Origin: Clostridiales bacterium
Lineage (GTDB): Bacteria; Bacillota; Clostridia; Christensenellales; CAG-314
Length of the DNA stretch: 49,398 bases
Assembly (NCBI GenBank): GCA_022508325.1
Contig: JAFLVL010000004.1
Location: 1 to 49,398 of the forward strand
Direction of reading: 5' to 3'
Shown here: piece after piece, positions 18,713-28,578 of the stretch
How positions within the stretch are numbered: position 1 is the first letter of the stretch
Layout of the letters: each line of letters opens with the position of its first letter
The notes under the pieces: model-generated
Databases searched by the model: none
Seen by the model: the letters and a program-made list of their open reading frames with translations, nothing else
What the model was told of the DNA's origin: nothing
Position numbers and translations under genes: made by a program

Positions 18713-20686
18713 TTAATTTTGGGGATCTTTTGAACCGTCGTCGCCGATCGGGTTTTCTACGCCTTGCGACTCTTCTACGGGCGCGGTCGGCGTCTGATTT
18801 GTAGGTTCAACGCGTCTCGTATTTGAGTCCAATTCGCTCTCGCGTTGATCCATAAACGCTATGACTTCTTCTACCGATTTGCCCTGCATCAGCATGTCAA
18901 CTTCCTCGGTGTGAATGGTTTCTTTTTCCACCAGCACACGCGCCATATTGTGCAGTACGTTGATCTTTTCCGTAAGAATTTCCGTTGCGCGCTTGTGACA
19001 GTTCTCCACTATTGCGCGAACTTCTTCGTCGATGATATTGGCGATTTCATCGGAATAGCTCTTTTCCGTTTGATAATTTTTACCCACGAAGACTTCGCCT
19101 TCACTGCCATAGAACAACGGTCCTATGCGTTCGCTCATACCCCATTCGGTGACCATTCTATGAGCTCTTTCCGTCAGCTGTTTGATATCTCCGCTTGCGC
19201 CACTGCTGATATTTTTAATAATTAACTCTTCGGCAACTCTGCCGCCCAGCGTCATCGTAATATCGTCCAACAGCTGTTGTTTGGTGACGTGATTGTTGTC
19301 ATTCTCGGGGCGAGTCATCGTGTAGCCTGCCGCCATTCCGCGAGGAATAATCGTTACTTCGTGAACAGGATCGCAGTACTTCAAGCTGCAAGCAAGGATT
19401 GCGTGTCCCGATTCGTGGTATGCCGTGATTCGTTTGTCGGGTTCGGTCACAAGGCGGGATTTCTTCTGCGGTCCCATAATAACCTTATTTATACCCTCGT
19501 TGACATCCGCCATCGTGATTACGCGTCTACCTGCGCGAACCGCAAGTATTGCCGCTTCGTTCAAAAGGTTTTCAAGATCTGCGCCGGTAAAACCTGCCGT
19601 TATGCGAGCAACCGTACGGAAATTCACGTCTTGACCAATGGGCTTTTTGCGAGCGTGAACCTTCAAGATTGCCTCTCTGCCGCGCACGTCAGGACGATTG
19701 ACGTATATTTGCCTGTCAAAACGTCCGGGACGAAGCAAAGCAGGGTCGAGTATGTCCGCGCGGTTGGTTGCAGCCATAACAATTATGCTCGTGCTCGTCT
19801 CGAAACCGTCCATTTCCACAAGTAATTGGTTCAACGTTTGCTCTCTTTCGTCGTGTCCGCCGCCCAATCCTGCGCCGCGTTGACGTCCTACTGCGTCAAT
19901 TTCGTCTATGAAAATAATGCACGGCATGTTTTTCTTCGCCTGATCGAACAAATCGCGCACACGGCTTGCGCCGACACCTACGAACATTTCCACGAAGTCC
20001 GAACCGCTCATAGAGAAGAAGGGCACACCCGCCTCGCCTGCAACGGCTTTGGCGAAAAGCGTTTTACCTGTTCCCGGAGGACCCACGAGCAACACACCCT
20101 TGGGGATACGCGCGCCCATATCGTTGAATTTTTTCGGGTCTTTCAAGAAATCGATAATTTCTTGCAATTCTTCCTTTTCCTCTTCCGCTCCTGCGACGTC
20201 TGTGAAACGCACCTTAGAATTCTGCACTACGCGCGCCTTCGAGCGACCAAAATCAATATTTTGGTTGTTTTGACGGGCGATTTGACGGAACAGTATCACG
20301 CCCATCAATATCAGCAGTCCTATCCACAGCACCGGCACGATGTAGTCCGTCCAGCTAGTGGCGTTGGGGTCGGCTACGTAGTAGTTGTTTCCCTTGTTGA
20401 GCTCACTGCTGGGATTAGCCTCCAAATACTCTTGAATTGCGGCATCGAACTGCGCTCTGTCTACGACGACACAGGTGTCCTTGGCGCCGTTAGCGCGTAC
20501 GCCGGTAACCTTATAAATACTAAGCGTAACCTTCACGTACTCGCCGCTGTTCAGATTTTGCTTGAACTGATATTCGTTAATTTCCGAAGCGTTGTTGCCG
20601 AGGAATGCCCATAGCACAACAAAAATCACTATGACCAACGCGACGGCAATTATCGCATAAATTATACTTTTTCGTTTTTGATCCAA
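18713..20686 (-). CDS. ftsH: ATP-dependent zinc metalloprotease FtsH
   Basis: FtsH extracts and degrades unneeded membrane and some soluble proteins as a membrane-bound hexamer. The 657 residues show a first membrane helix (about 9-29), an extracytoplasmic domain, a second helix (about 115-135), the AAA module with Walker A GPPGTGKT (202-209), Walker [10 protein letters not shown] and the arginine-finger region [19 protein letters not shown], then the zinc site HESGH (424-428). The start codon is TTG 20686, supported by AAAGGAG seven bases before it. It has its own promoter. The acidic, Pro-rich C-terminal tail is ordinary. Confidence 0.98.
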   Translation of the reverse strand: MDQKRKSIIYAIIAVALVIVIFVVLWAFLGNNASEINEYQFKQNLNSGEYVKVTLSIYKVTGVRANGAKDTCVVVDRAQFDAAIQEYLEANPSSELNKGNNYYVADPNATSWTDYIVPVLWIGLLILMGVILFRQIARQNNQNIDFGRSKARVVQNSKVRFTDVAGAEEEKEELQEIIDFLKDPKKFNDMGARIPKGVLLVGPPGTGKTLFAKAVAGEAGVPFFSMSGSDFVEMFVGVGASRVRDLFDQAKKNMPCIIFIDEIDAVGRQRGAGLGGGHDEREQTLNQLLVEMDGFETSTSIIVMAATNRADILDPALLRPGRFDRQIYVNRPDVRGREAILKVHARKKPIGQDVNFRTVARITAGFTGADLENLLNEAAILAVRAGRRVITMADVNEGINKVIMGPQKKSRLVTEPDKRITAYHESGHAILACSLKYCDPVHEVTIIPRGMAAGYTMTRPENDNNHVTKQQLLDDITMTLGGRVAEELIIKNISSGASGDIKQLTERAHRMVTEWGMSERIGPLFYGSEGEVFVGKNYQTEKSYSDEIANIIDEEVRAIVENCHKRATEILTEKINVLHNMARVLVEKETIHTEEVDMLMQGKSVEEVIAFMDQRESELDSNTRRVEPTNQTPTAPVEESQGVENPIGDDGSKDPQN

Positions 20687-20804
20687 AATAGTTCTCCTTT
20701 ACACCCTGCCAAGTCGAGCCGCGGGGCCGACTTTGTAATTAGCCTTTGTTTGAAACAGCGCAACGGCAGAGAGTTCTGTCCGTGCGCATATTGATACGGA
20801 TTGT

Positions 20805-20833
20805 ATTTTAACATATAATATTAACTATGTCAA
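20805..20833 (-). promoter_or_regulatory. promoter of ftsH
   Basis: Reverse strand TTGACA (20833-20828), 17 bases, TAAAAT (20810-20805) with an extended TGt. It leaves a leader of about 110 bases before the TTG start. Confidence 0.8.
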
Positions 20834-21130
20834 ATATTACTATACCACCTGTGCCACGCGTTGCCGCCACCGACGTGTGCCGCGCCATGTTCGTTCGCAA
20901 GATTTTGCGAAGCATAAAGTCTAGCTCAAAACCTTGCTTTCTACCTAGATAGAAGTTTCGCGAATTCAGCTGATATTAGGCCGAATTTTGTCGAAGGAAC
21001 AGACAATGCGATGAGGAAAATTTGTGCTTGAAAAATGCAAATTCGAGAGCAAGCTTACTGATAATTTTTTTCTTTTTCTTAGCGCAATTCTAAGTTGTAA
21101 TTCGTATACAAAACCAACTATTTCAATTGA

Positions 21131-21150
21131 TTTTTTCCTACCCCATGTTG
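21131..21150 (+). repeat. ACCCCAT motif copy
   Basis: TTTTTTCCTACCCCATGTTG; intergenic, member of the dispersed motif. Confidence 0.55.
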
Positions 21151-21223
21151 CATTTCTCAACAAAAATCGCCTAAAAACGCTGATTAATGTTATATTTATG
21201 CTATATTTGGTACAATTGCAAAA

Positions 21224-21242
21224 ATTCCCACCCCATGTCGCG
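21224..21242 (+). repeat. ACCCCAT motif copy
   Basis: ATTCCCACCCCATGTCGCG; enclosed by an inverted pair TTGCAAAAATT (about 21215) and AATTTTTTGCAA (about 21263), so it could sit in a hairpin loop. Confidence 0.55.
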
Positions 21243-21281
21243 CTTTTATGGCAATTTTCTTAATTTTTTGCAAAAAGTAAT

Positions 21282-21797
21282 TTACGCCGACGTCGCGTCC
21301 AATATCGCATCTGCAATAAATTTTGCCACGCTACCAACCAGACGATCCTTGCTGGAATTGAGTGAATAGAAGTCTCCCATTCCCTTCTCTGCCACAATGC
21401 CGATTATTCCGACATCGCCCACCGACGGAAGGTTTTTGTTGGTGGCTGCGCCGGGTGCAATTCCACCATGGCAAATTTGCACCTTGCCAATCTGGTCGAT
21501 CGTTCCGACTGCCGCGTCCACCACAACTATTTTGCTGTTTGGGTGCAACGCCTTAATAAAGTTGTAGCTGTACAATAGATTCTCTGCAGTTATGTTTTGG
21601 TCTCGCAATCCGTAGACGAACGAGGCGCGCTCGAGGCTGTCGTTGAGCAACGTTCCCACGCGCGGACCCAGGCTGTCCGAGAAAACTTTTTCTGTTCCGA
21701 TACACATATAAACGGTCGGCTCATTTCCAATTTGATTTTTGATCGCGTCTGAAAGTCTCTGTTTGTCTTGCTGATTGTAAATACTTACCTCTAACAT
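21282..21797 (-). CDS. yyaC: YyaC-type spore protease-like protein
   Basis: The 171-residue product matches the YyaC (DUF1256) family, relatives of the Gpr germination protease. Typical segments are CIGTEKVFSDSLGPRVGTLL, VVVDAAVG and GGIAPGAATNKNLPSVGDVGI. In Bacillus subtilis yyaC lies near parB in the origin region, as here. Its presence suggests sporulation in this lineage or its ancestors, though YyaC also occurs in non-spore-formers. Two ATGs are close: I chose 21797 because AAAGGAG is about ten bases away, while it almost touches the ATG at 21806. Confidence 0.88.
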   Translation of the reverse strand: MLEVSIYNQQDKQRLSDAIKNQIGNEPTVYMCIGTEKVFSDSLGPRVGTLLNDSLERASFVYGLRDQNITAENLLYSYNFIKALHPNSKIVVVDAAVGTIDQIGKVQICHGGIAPGAATNKNLPSVGDVGIIGIVAEKGMGDFYSLNSSKDRLVGSVAKFIADAILDATSA

Positions 21798-22390
21798 ATT
21801 TTCCATTCTCCTTTTACTTTCCAAACAACTTAGCACCTTGTGCTTGCTCGTTTAAGTAACTCGTGCTCAAAGTCGTTCGTTATATGATATAGATAAGTTT
21901 TGCCATGACGCCAATTTTTATTTAATTATTTCAACTAACTTGCCGCGCTTTTCGTTTTATTTTGTCGAATCCGCTTCACTGCTATTTACTTACTTGCAGG
22001 ATTACAAAGCGACAATATTTTTTTATGCAATTACAAGTCGGCCTTACTGATAATTACTCAACACTCTGTTGTAGTAGCTAGCTTTCTAATCTCATATTTT
22101 CATAAAACTTCTTATTATACTCGAAATCATTTCGTGCTATTATATTCATTCAGTCACCGCAACCTTTTTTCGCATATAAAATATCAAAGTTTATTTTGCA
22201 GATGCTACGCCTCACGGTGACATGCAAAGTGCGGGATTTGTAGTAAAGTTATGTCAAAATGTCAAAAATACTTTATTTTTGTAAATAATTATGATATGAT
22301 AATATATATGTGGCTAATACTGTGCCATTTTGCATAATATTAAGTAAAAGGAGGACAATAGCGAACATCGTTCACTATTAAAAAAGGACC
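21798..22390. other. AT-rich interval between yyaC and cvpA
   Basis: No gene is supported: all frames are closed at short intervals. It contains the divergent 5' regions of yyaC and cvpA, a short inverted pair GTCACCG (about 22155) / CGGTGAC (about 22215), and the palindrome at 22357. Confidence 0.7.
22357..22379. repeat. palindrome between ribosome site and start codon of cvpA
   Basis: AATAGCGAAC-ATC-GTTCACTATT is an inverted repeat with one mismatch. The block 357-384 is flanked by AGGAC on both sides (352-356 and 385-389), like a small insertion with a 5-base target duplication. A copy of 18 identical bases lies inverted at 25011-25028. Confidence 0.6.
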
Positions 22391-23110
22391 ATGATAGGAA
22401 CATTTATTGATGTCGGTTTCGCCGTTATACTCATTATAACTGTGCTGGTTGGACTTGCAGAAGGTTTTTCTAGGCAATTTTCTCGTCCGCTGTGCGGTTT
22501 GATAGCTATTTTCGGCGCAATCGGTTTGACAGCCTTTCTTTACACGATAATTTCACCGCTCAGCTTTTACACTGGTTTGGAGGCAAAAGCAACCGCTTTA
22601 TTTAGCGCAGATTTCTATTCGCAACAAGCATCAGACACCGACAGCTTGGCAGCGATCTTGTCCGGCGGCTATCTAAGAATACTTGCCAGCTCATCAGAAA
22701 TGATTTGGACGAAGATGCAAGCGATGAACGTCACCACTCTTGGAGATTATTTCGGCAAACTCCTAATCAAAGTTGCCGCACAATTCCTCATTTGGCTTGT
22801 GCTATATTTGGCAATAAAATATCTGTTGTTCGGAATCAAATACCTGATGACCAAGATTTCGCGCGTTGTAGTATTCAAGTCTATTGACAAAATCTTCGGT
22901 CTCGTTTGGTCGCTCGCGATAACCTATATTATCGTAATCAGCATTGTTCTGACAGCCGGCGAGCTCGTTTTGGGTCAGTTTTTCCCCGAAATAGGCAATA
23001 TGGTTGTAGAATACATTGCGCAAACCTCTGTTGTTAAATTCCTACACAACACAAACGTTATCGGCTCGTTCTTAGCAGATATTCTCGGTTGGTCGTTATT
23101 AGCCCTGTAG
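22391..23110 (+). CDS. CvpA family membrane protein
   Basis: The 239-residue product begins with a membrane helix (MIGTFIDVGFAVILII), a Gly-Phe-Ser turn (LAEGFSRQF) and a second helix, then a longer loop and two more helices near residues 130-150 and 170-195. The segment KSIDKIFGLVWSLAITYIIV matches the conserved KxxGxxxG part of CvpA (colicin V production) proteins. The exact role of these proteins is not settled. The nearest ribosome-like AAGGA is only two bases from the ATG, and a better AAGGAGG lies 36 bases upstream, beyond the palindrome. A terminator follows. Confidence 0.8.
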   Translation: MIGTFIDVGFAVILIITVLVGLAEGFSRQFSRPLCGLIAIFGAIGLTAFLYTIISPLSFYTGLEAKATALFSADFYSQQASDTDSLAAILSGGYLRILASSSEMIWTKMQAMNVTTLGDYFGKLLIKVAAQFLIWLVLYLAIKYLLFGIKYLMTKISRVVVFKSIDKIFGLVWSLAITYIIVISIVLTAGELVLGQFFPEIGNMVVEYIAQTSVVKFLHNTNVIGSFLADILGWSLLAL

Positions 23111-23123
23111 TTTTATTTAATTC

Positions 23124-23155
23124 AGCCTGCGCATAAATCTGCGCAGGCTTTTTCT
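23124..23155 (+). terminator. intrinsic terminator of cvpA
   Basis: Perfect 10-bp stem AGCCTGCGCA / TGCGCAGGCT, 6-base loop, then TTTTCTT, 13 bases after the stop. Confidence 0.92.
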
Positions 23156-23680
23156 TACATAAAATAATTAATAGCCCCTTTTCGCATTCTCATTCGAGCT
23201 AATTCTCTAATACACTGTAATAACTCTAATACATTAATACACTGTACAATCACTAAACCAATCGAAAAAACATACAAGTCATAAAAAGACATCCGCCTCT
23301 AAAATAGACAAACTCTGCGTCTACTTTTTAGGCAGCGCGCAATTCACGCAAGCTGCGACAGCTTCATCACAGCTCATTAATTACTTAATTAAAGCAACAC
23401 TCGCCTTTTCTGCCATCGAAGCCCGAAGTCCATACGTTTCGCCTCTCACTCCTAATTATTAACATATTTTTTCAAAAAGCCAGAACGCCGTGCTGAAATT
23501 ACGCAACAATTCTGCGTAAAGTCCTACTTTAACCCAGTTTGAGCATTTATAGCACAATTTAACAAATGTTTAACGTATGCGGCCTAACACACATGGAAAC
23601 ATATAGATATCAGACCAATAAATTGCTTTCTGCGCACTCTTATAATTATAGACTCTTTCTTTCATATCCTTTTTTTTGTT

Positions 23681-23696
23681 TGTTTCACATGAAACA
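23681..23696. promoter_or_regulatory. parS site 1
   Basis: TGTTTCACATGAAACA, one base from the Bacillus parS consensus TGTTTCACGTGAAACA. Binding and loading site for ParB. Confidence 0.93.
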
Positions 23697-23885
23697 ACTC
23701 TCGACCGTTGCACATGTCACATAGACACTCTACAGTATTTTAAAACAATCGACCCAACGTCATCTAGCCCAGCTTACAAGTTCTGTCTACACATTCCTCT
23801 CGAAATCCACACTAAATATATATTACACAAACCGCATACAAATCCGTGTGTTCCTATTTTTTTATAGTAATTATCGCATAAATTA

Positions 23886-23901
23886 TGTTTCACGTGAAAC
23901 A
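23886..23901. promoter_or_regulatory. parS site 2
   Basis: TGTTTCACGTGAAACA, exact match to the parS consensus. Confidence 0.97.
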
Positions 23902-24199
23902 ACTCTTTAAACAAGAAAAGCACAAAACAGTTTCTCAGACAAAAACTGTCAATTTGGCAAAGCTTACCTTTCTAGAACCCGATCGCATAAGGGCCGCAAC
24001 AGCATATTGTGTTTTATTTCTTATATAAATGAATTACAGAATAGAATAAGCCACTGATAAGCAATCGCTGTCAGTCTTTCTTTGGAGCAAATATTCATCG
24101 GTTTTAATCGACAAAATCAAACTGAAGAGTGGCTTACGGACATCAAAACACCACAAATCGCCTTTAAACACTAAGCAAAAAGCGAACAGCAAAGATAAA

Positions 24200-24215
24200 T
24201 GTTTCACGTGAAACA
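24200..24215. promoter_or_regulatory. parS site 3
   Basis: TGTTTCACGTGAAACA, exact match to the parS consensus. Confidence 0.97.
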
Positions 24216-24339
24216 TATAAGGTCACGAGAAAGCTGGTACAAGCATTATGACCATAAATGGTGGGAAATTCGACAGAATCAACACGGCGTAAAATTCTCA
24301 AATAATATCAATGCAGCCAGACTTTAATTGATAATACAT

Positions 24340-24355
24340 TGTTTCACATGAAACA
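24340..24355. promoter_or_regulatory. parS site 4
   Basis: TGTTTCACATGAAACA, same variant as site 1. The four sites alternate variant-exact-exact-variant. Confidence 0.93.
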
Positions 24356-25007
24356 ATCGTGTAAAAGAGGATGCGTCATGATTGAGACAAACACTAGAAG
24401 CACGTAAGGCAAAAAATAGTTAAATTACTTTTGTTACGAAAGGCAAACTATCTTATGAATAACGTCAAACAATGTGCCACAGAATTTCACAAATAAACCA
24501 GCAAAATACGCCGTTTAAAAGAAATTTAAGTGGTATTTCGAGCCTAAATAGACAATCATGTAGATAATTATGGTGATTTCAACGCGAAAAGCGTTGAAGA
24601 TTGTCTGTACTCAAACCACACCTCGCGCAGCTCGCATCTATATTGATTGTGGAGTCAATCGCTCAAAACTCAACACAATAGTAAGATATAAAGAAAAAAA
24701 AACGGTACATCAAATTAATCAGTAGCCTTCAGAAAGTTATTAGAAATAGTGGTAGGCAGAGATATTTGAAAACCGCACAATCCAGCAATGCAATTGGAGC
24801 CAAAGTTATCATTAACTCGCAATTAAACCAGCAAGACTCTTTGTAAAAAGTAATTTGATTCTTCGCCCCGCGGTAGTTCGTACAATCTGAAGGAAATGGA
24901 TCGAAAAAATAACCAGCCGAAAGGCTAAGTGCGGGTTATTGCAGCGAAGAAATTAGTGCTGCAACGTATTTTAGTTAATATAAAATCATTGACTTAAACA
25001 AATTATG

Positions 25008-25028
25008 AGCGAACGATGTTCGCTATTG
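25008..25028. repeat. second copy of the cvpA-leader palindrome
   Basis: AGCGAAC-GAT-GTTCGCT is a perfect inverted repeat. Its reverse complement CAATAGCGAACATCGTTC (25028-25011) is identical to 22356-22373. Confidence 0.6.
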
Positions 25029-25185
25029 AAAATCGCGGCAATAATGAATATCGCTTGTATTTAAACTTAAAAATGAGCAAATTGTCTCGCCATTACATTT
25101 TATTATCTCAGAATGTTATAAAAAATTGCCTCAATTTTTCAGAGTTAATTTGAATAATTCTGTTAGAATGGCTATTTTGACCAGC

Positions 25186-25235
25186 TTTTATAACATAATT
25201 ATTCGTGATTGAGCGCGAATAATTATGTTATAAAA
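25186..25235. repeat. 20-bp perfect inverted repeat, 10-base loop
   Basis: The arms 25186-25205 and 25216-25235 (starting TTTTATAACATAATTATTCG) are fully complementary around TGATTGAGCG. A further TTTGAC/GTCAAA pair (25176-25181 and 25239-25244) extends it. No T run follows on either strand, so it does not look like a simple terminator. Confidence 0.75.
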
Positions 25236-25661
25236 TAAGTCAAATTTTTGAGCCGGCACGCCATCGGATTTCTAGTGAGAAAGCTCTACAGTCTAAACAA
25301 GCAAATCGCGCACAAATGAAAAAGTAGAAACGCCAAGTAAAAAAATTGAAACTAGAAGTAGATATTGAGATACAACAAAATTAGTGGAATCCTTCATGCA
25401 GAAAAGACATGTAACAAAACTGCAACATAAAGAGCAGAGGGAACCCCTTATCAAATTGCACGAACTCAGAGAGTCACATTGTGGAGCACATCACAATTCG
25501 AAAAGTGAATTGTAGCGTAATTCAGTATGCGAATCACCCCATTCTAGCTAGGTAGTTTCGAGGCTGACCACTAAAAAAAATTCCGAACTACATAGAGCGC
25601 GCCCCTAATCAACATTAGTGAGATTATTCCGAAAACACCACCAATACGAGATCTGCAAATA

Positions 25662-25688
25662 GTAGTGAGGACACACAACCCTCACTAC
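25662..25688. repeat. 9-bp hairpin in gene-free region
   Basis: GTAGTGAGG / CCTCACTAC with a 9-base loop. A TATACT box lies about 30 bases further right. Function unknown. Confidence 0.5.
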
Positions 25689-26612
25689 ATGCGAAATCGC
25701 AAATATATGTTATACTAGTGTTACTCTACTCACAGTAGAATGCAAGTTTAAACGCCCGAAAGCCCACAAAAAGACAGCCTAGCATCACTATATCATCAAA
25801 AAAATATTCCGACTGACATTTCCGACGTGTTAAGCAAGAAATGAGCACAAAATAAACAGTATTTAACGTCGCGAAAGCCTTGTCATTAGAAAGAACAAAT
25901 TGCATCTTGCTGTACTTCGTTAATTTTAAAAATTCATTTATGCATGATCTATTTATAGAGACATTTAATGATATTTTAGTTAGCGCGCAGCAAATTTGAA
26001 TAAACAGGTATGGCTGCAAAAGCCTAAAAAAATATGAAACAACCGAAGCGACTTTTTCAACAACAAAGTATACGTCAGGGCTTATGATAATTTATCGATT
26101 TTGTCCCCATTGAACGCCGTAACACCAAGAGTTGTGGGGAGCGAATTAGAGTTGTCACAGTTCTAATGATATGATTTGAAACGCAAAAATTGATATTTAC
26201 TTATAACCGCTAGAAACGCGAGAGTGGAGAGGACCAATAAGCTCGATAGAGGCATATGTTGTGAAGTCAAAGGTTAGCAAGGATGTAAACTTTTTAAGGA
26301 ACAAAACAAAAAATTGCATTGTGGTTCTAATAGAATCTAGCCGGCCAAGTGCCGAAGTAAAATAGCGACTTTTGTGCTTGTTCTTTTAGATATCTATACG
26401 CTTCACTTTTCGCCGTCAGAGTTCGAATTTAAGATTGATCATTTGGACAAATATTGCTAAAAAATTAGCGGCAAAATATTCCGTGGAGCGACAATAATGG
26501 GACACTAATTTTTAAAGCGCGCATTTGTTAAATGCAGTTCTACAAACCGCAGAATTTCGATTTTTATTAATGTCAAAAACTCGTAATTATAGCGCATTTT
26601 ATTCCATTTTTT

Positions 26613-26630
26613 GACATGGGGTGAGAAAAA
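26613..26630 (-). repeat. ACCCCAT motif copy (reverse)
   Basis: Reverse strand TTTTTCTCACCCCATGTC. It faces the forward copy at 26710, giving an inverted pair about 100 bases apart. Confidence 0.6.
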
Positions 26631-26709
26631 TCGAATTATTTTTGTCTAAAGCAACCAAAATAGTCAGATTTTTACAGTTTTCCTTAATTTATTTTATCGA
26701 AATTTGCCA

Positions 26710-26730
26710 TTTTTCTCACCCCATATCGCG
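26710..26730 (+). repeat. ACCCCAT motif copy (forward)
   Basis: TTTTTCTCACCCCATATCGC, the fullest form of the motif. It shares 17 of 18 bases with the reverse-strand copy at 26613. Confidence 0.6.
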
Positions 26731-26859
26731 AAATTGCGTATTTATAAACGAAACAAAAAAAAGAAAAACTTAAACAAACTCTTGTTTTAGATTTTGAATA
26801 TAAGAATTGACTCGCTAATTGTTAGCATAACTTGACAGATTAGACACACACAAAAAATT

Positions 26860-27798
26860 TTATTTTCCTGAGTATTTTATAAGCATTTCAACGTTACTCT
26901 GTTCTAACAATTTTCTTGATATTGACTGTATTTCTCCTATTGACAATTCGAGTAAGTTCTTGCTTGTCATCTTTGCAAATTTCGCAACTATTCTATTTGC
27001 TGCAAGCGCATGTCCATTGATATCTTTGGAAACATCTGCCTCGTATATAAACTGCTCCAATAAGTTCCTCTCGATCGAATAGATTAGCTCGACGAGCTTT
27101 GCTCTATATTCTAAATCTGTCGGACTCATTTCGGGGTATACTGCCAGGTCTTTTGCGTGCTGCGCCTCGTGCTTCAATAACGAAACAGCAAAACTCTCAG
27201 CCGAGAAATCATACGAGGACTTAATGCAATTTATAACGCCGTCACCATCCGACTAACCGCTAGCGCCAAGCGCGCCAAATGAAATATAATCATACCAACC
27301 TTTCGAGACAAAACCGTCTAATAGTTTAACTGTGTATTCCTGACTTCCGTTGGGCAATTCCACACTGTAATGTTTCAGCTCGGCACTCCGCCATATATAG
27401 GGACCATAGTATCCGCTAGTCTTGCCGCCCAAATAGTGATATGAGCGACGCTCGAATGCTTCCGCAACACAACCATTCTCAATTTCGCATAATTTCACAT
27501 TCTCATCTTCTATTTCAAAAAACCGCACAAACCCTCTTCTCATCGTTTCTGCGGCTTGGTCGGCCTGAGTTTCAAAATAAAAAACGTCTCGGTAATATTT
27601 TTGATAAATTAACAAAATCTCGTTTAAATAATCATCTACGTCAAAAGTTAAATATTTTTCATTTTCGAATAGGTCTATGTATTTTTGACACAATTCCGTT
27701 TGTCCGCACTCGCGCAGATATGCAATCGCTCGTTTTAATTGCCCCTTTATAATATATCCATAATAAATATTTTCGTTGTATTGCTTTTTGCACGCCAT
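26860..27798 (-). pseudogene. HExxH metalloprotease-like gene interrupted by an in-frame amber codon
   Basis: Frame 27798-27253 encodes 181 residues and ends in TAG. The same frame stays open for another 130 codons to 26860, with no shift needed. The downstream part contains HEAQH (codons 210-214), a zinc metalloprotease signature, in a predicted helix (SLLKHEAQHAKD). The upstream part has helical repeats near the N-terminus, then an aromatic-rich region (YYGPYIWR, KGWYDYISF). The start has a strong GGAGG site and a TATAAT box. A single change of TGG to TAG in GASG-W-SDGD would explain the break. I do not recognise the family. TAG is a normal stop for dnaN, parB and jag here, so recoding is unlikely. 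Confidence 0.7.
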
Positions 27799-28087
27799 AT
27801 TACACCTCCGTCCTAATTATACACGGTATTCTAGCATAGGTTACATTGAAAATTAATCCATTAGGATTATTTAAAAAGAGGCGCCGGCGATCACCTCAAC
27901 TGTTAGTTGGGCGGGAAATCGCCATTTAGTTGAGTTATTCACCACCAATTCGCCAAATCGTCGCTGTTTTTGTTGCCAAATTGAGCGTAGAATGGTATTG
28001 TACAAGAGGAGAGAAAAACACACGATACAATAGAAAGTATCAAGGCTCTTACTTTTTTGTACCAATAACAAAAAGGAGTAAAAGACA

Positions 28088-28576
28088 ATGCAAGAAACTT
28101 TTGGACAAAGATTGCAACGCCTGCGCAAAAACGCGGGATTTACGCAAGAAGAAGTAGCGACAAAACTCAATATAACAGGGCAAGCCGTATCCAAGTGGGA
28201 AAACGACGTGTCTGCGCCGGACATTTCGCTTTTAGTCGAGCTGTCGGACATTTTGAGCGTAAGCCTTGACGAATTGCTGGGTAAAGAGCGCGAGACGACG
28301 CTAGTTCCTAAAGAGCAACGCAAAAATATTGACAATATGTTTTTCCGCATCAAGGTTAATTCCAACGAAGGCGACAAAGTAAACGTAAATATTCCGTTGG
28401 CGCTTGCAAAAGTGTTTTTGGAGGCAGGAGAAGTCTCATTCCCACAGGTCAACGGTCAGGACGTTCTCAGTAAAATTGACTTTCGCAAACTGTTTGAACT
28501 GGTTGAGCAAGGCGTAGTGGGTAAGCTCGTCGATATTGAAAGTGAAGGCAATCTAGTGGAAATTTGGGTAGAGTAA
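28088..28576 (+). CDS. XRE-family transcriptional regulator with C-terminal SHOCT-like domain
   Basis: Residues 6-62 form a Cro/CI helix-turn-helix (RLQRLRKNAGFTQEEVA, ITGQAVSKWEND, PDISLLVELSDILSVSLDELL). The C-terminal half (VNVNIPLALAKVFLEAG, IDFRKLFELVEQG, GKLVDIESEGNLVEIWVE) resembles the small domain found in YvlB/LiaX-type proteins. The ribosome site AAAAGGAG precedes the ATG. It is followed two bases later by a small gene and then a terminator, so they form a two-gene unit. The pair resembles regulator modules linked to cell-envelope stress; that role is inferred from domain type only. Confidence 0.88.
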   Translation: MQETFGQRLQRLRKNAGFTQEEVATKLNITGQAVSKWENDVSAPDISLLVELSDILSVSLDELLGKERETTLVPKEQRKNIDNMFFRIKVNSNEGDKVNVNIPLALAKVFLEAGEVSFPQVNGQDVLSKIDFRKLFELVEQGVVGKLVDIESEGNLVEIWVE

Positions 28577-28578
28577 TA

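Larger units (their letters stand above)
20687..21281. other. gene-free interval between ftsH and yyaC
   Basis: It holds the ftsH promoter (20805-20833) and two ACCCCAT motifs (21131 and 21224). The second sits between the complementary stretches TTGCAAAAATT and AATTTTTTGCAA. I see no gene with a ribosome site. Confidence 0.7.
23111..26859. other. 3.7-kb gene-free, AT-rich region with parS cluster (probable centromere)
   Basis: No reading frame here has both a ribosome site and a recognisable product. It contains the cvpA terminator, four parS sites (23681-24355), a 20-bp perfect inverted repeat (25186-25235), an inverted copy of the cvpA palindrome (25008), a 9-bp hairpin (25662) and three ACCCCAT motifs (a weak one near 25533, then 26613 and 26710). 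Near the left edge TAATACACTGTA occurs twice (about 23208 and 23235). No DnaA-box cluster matching TTATCCACA was found. The likely job is ParB loading and origin segregation; the rest may be structural or decayed sequence. Confidence 0.7.

Noticed and set aside
22357-22379. LexA (SOS) box reading of the CGAAC...GTTC palindrome
   Set aside because: The spacer is three bases, not the four of the Gram-positive LexA box CGAACNNNNGTTCG.
24034-24216. 60-codon reverse frame starting MFHVKH in the parS region
   Set aside because: The start is made by parS site 3 read as codons; there is no ribosome site and no recognisable protein.
25726-26019. 97-codon reverse frame in the gene-free region
   Set aside because: TTG start, no ribosome site, composition like the surrounding non-coding DNA.
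27253-27255. Pyrrolysine or stop-codon reassignment at the amber codon
   Set aside because: TAG ends dnaN, parB and jag normally and no pyl gene is in view; mutation or error is simpler.
27871-28452. 193-codon reverse frame opposite the XRE regulator
   Set aside because: Antisense shadow; the forward frame encodes a clear helix-turn-helix protein.
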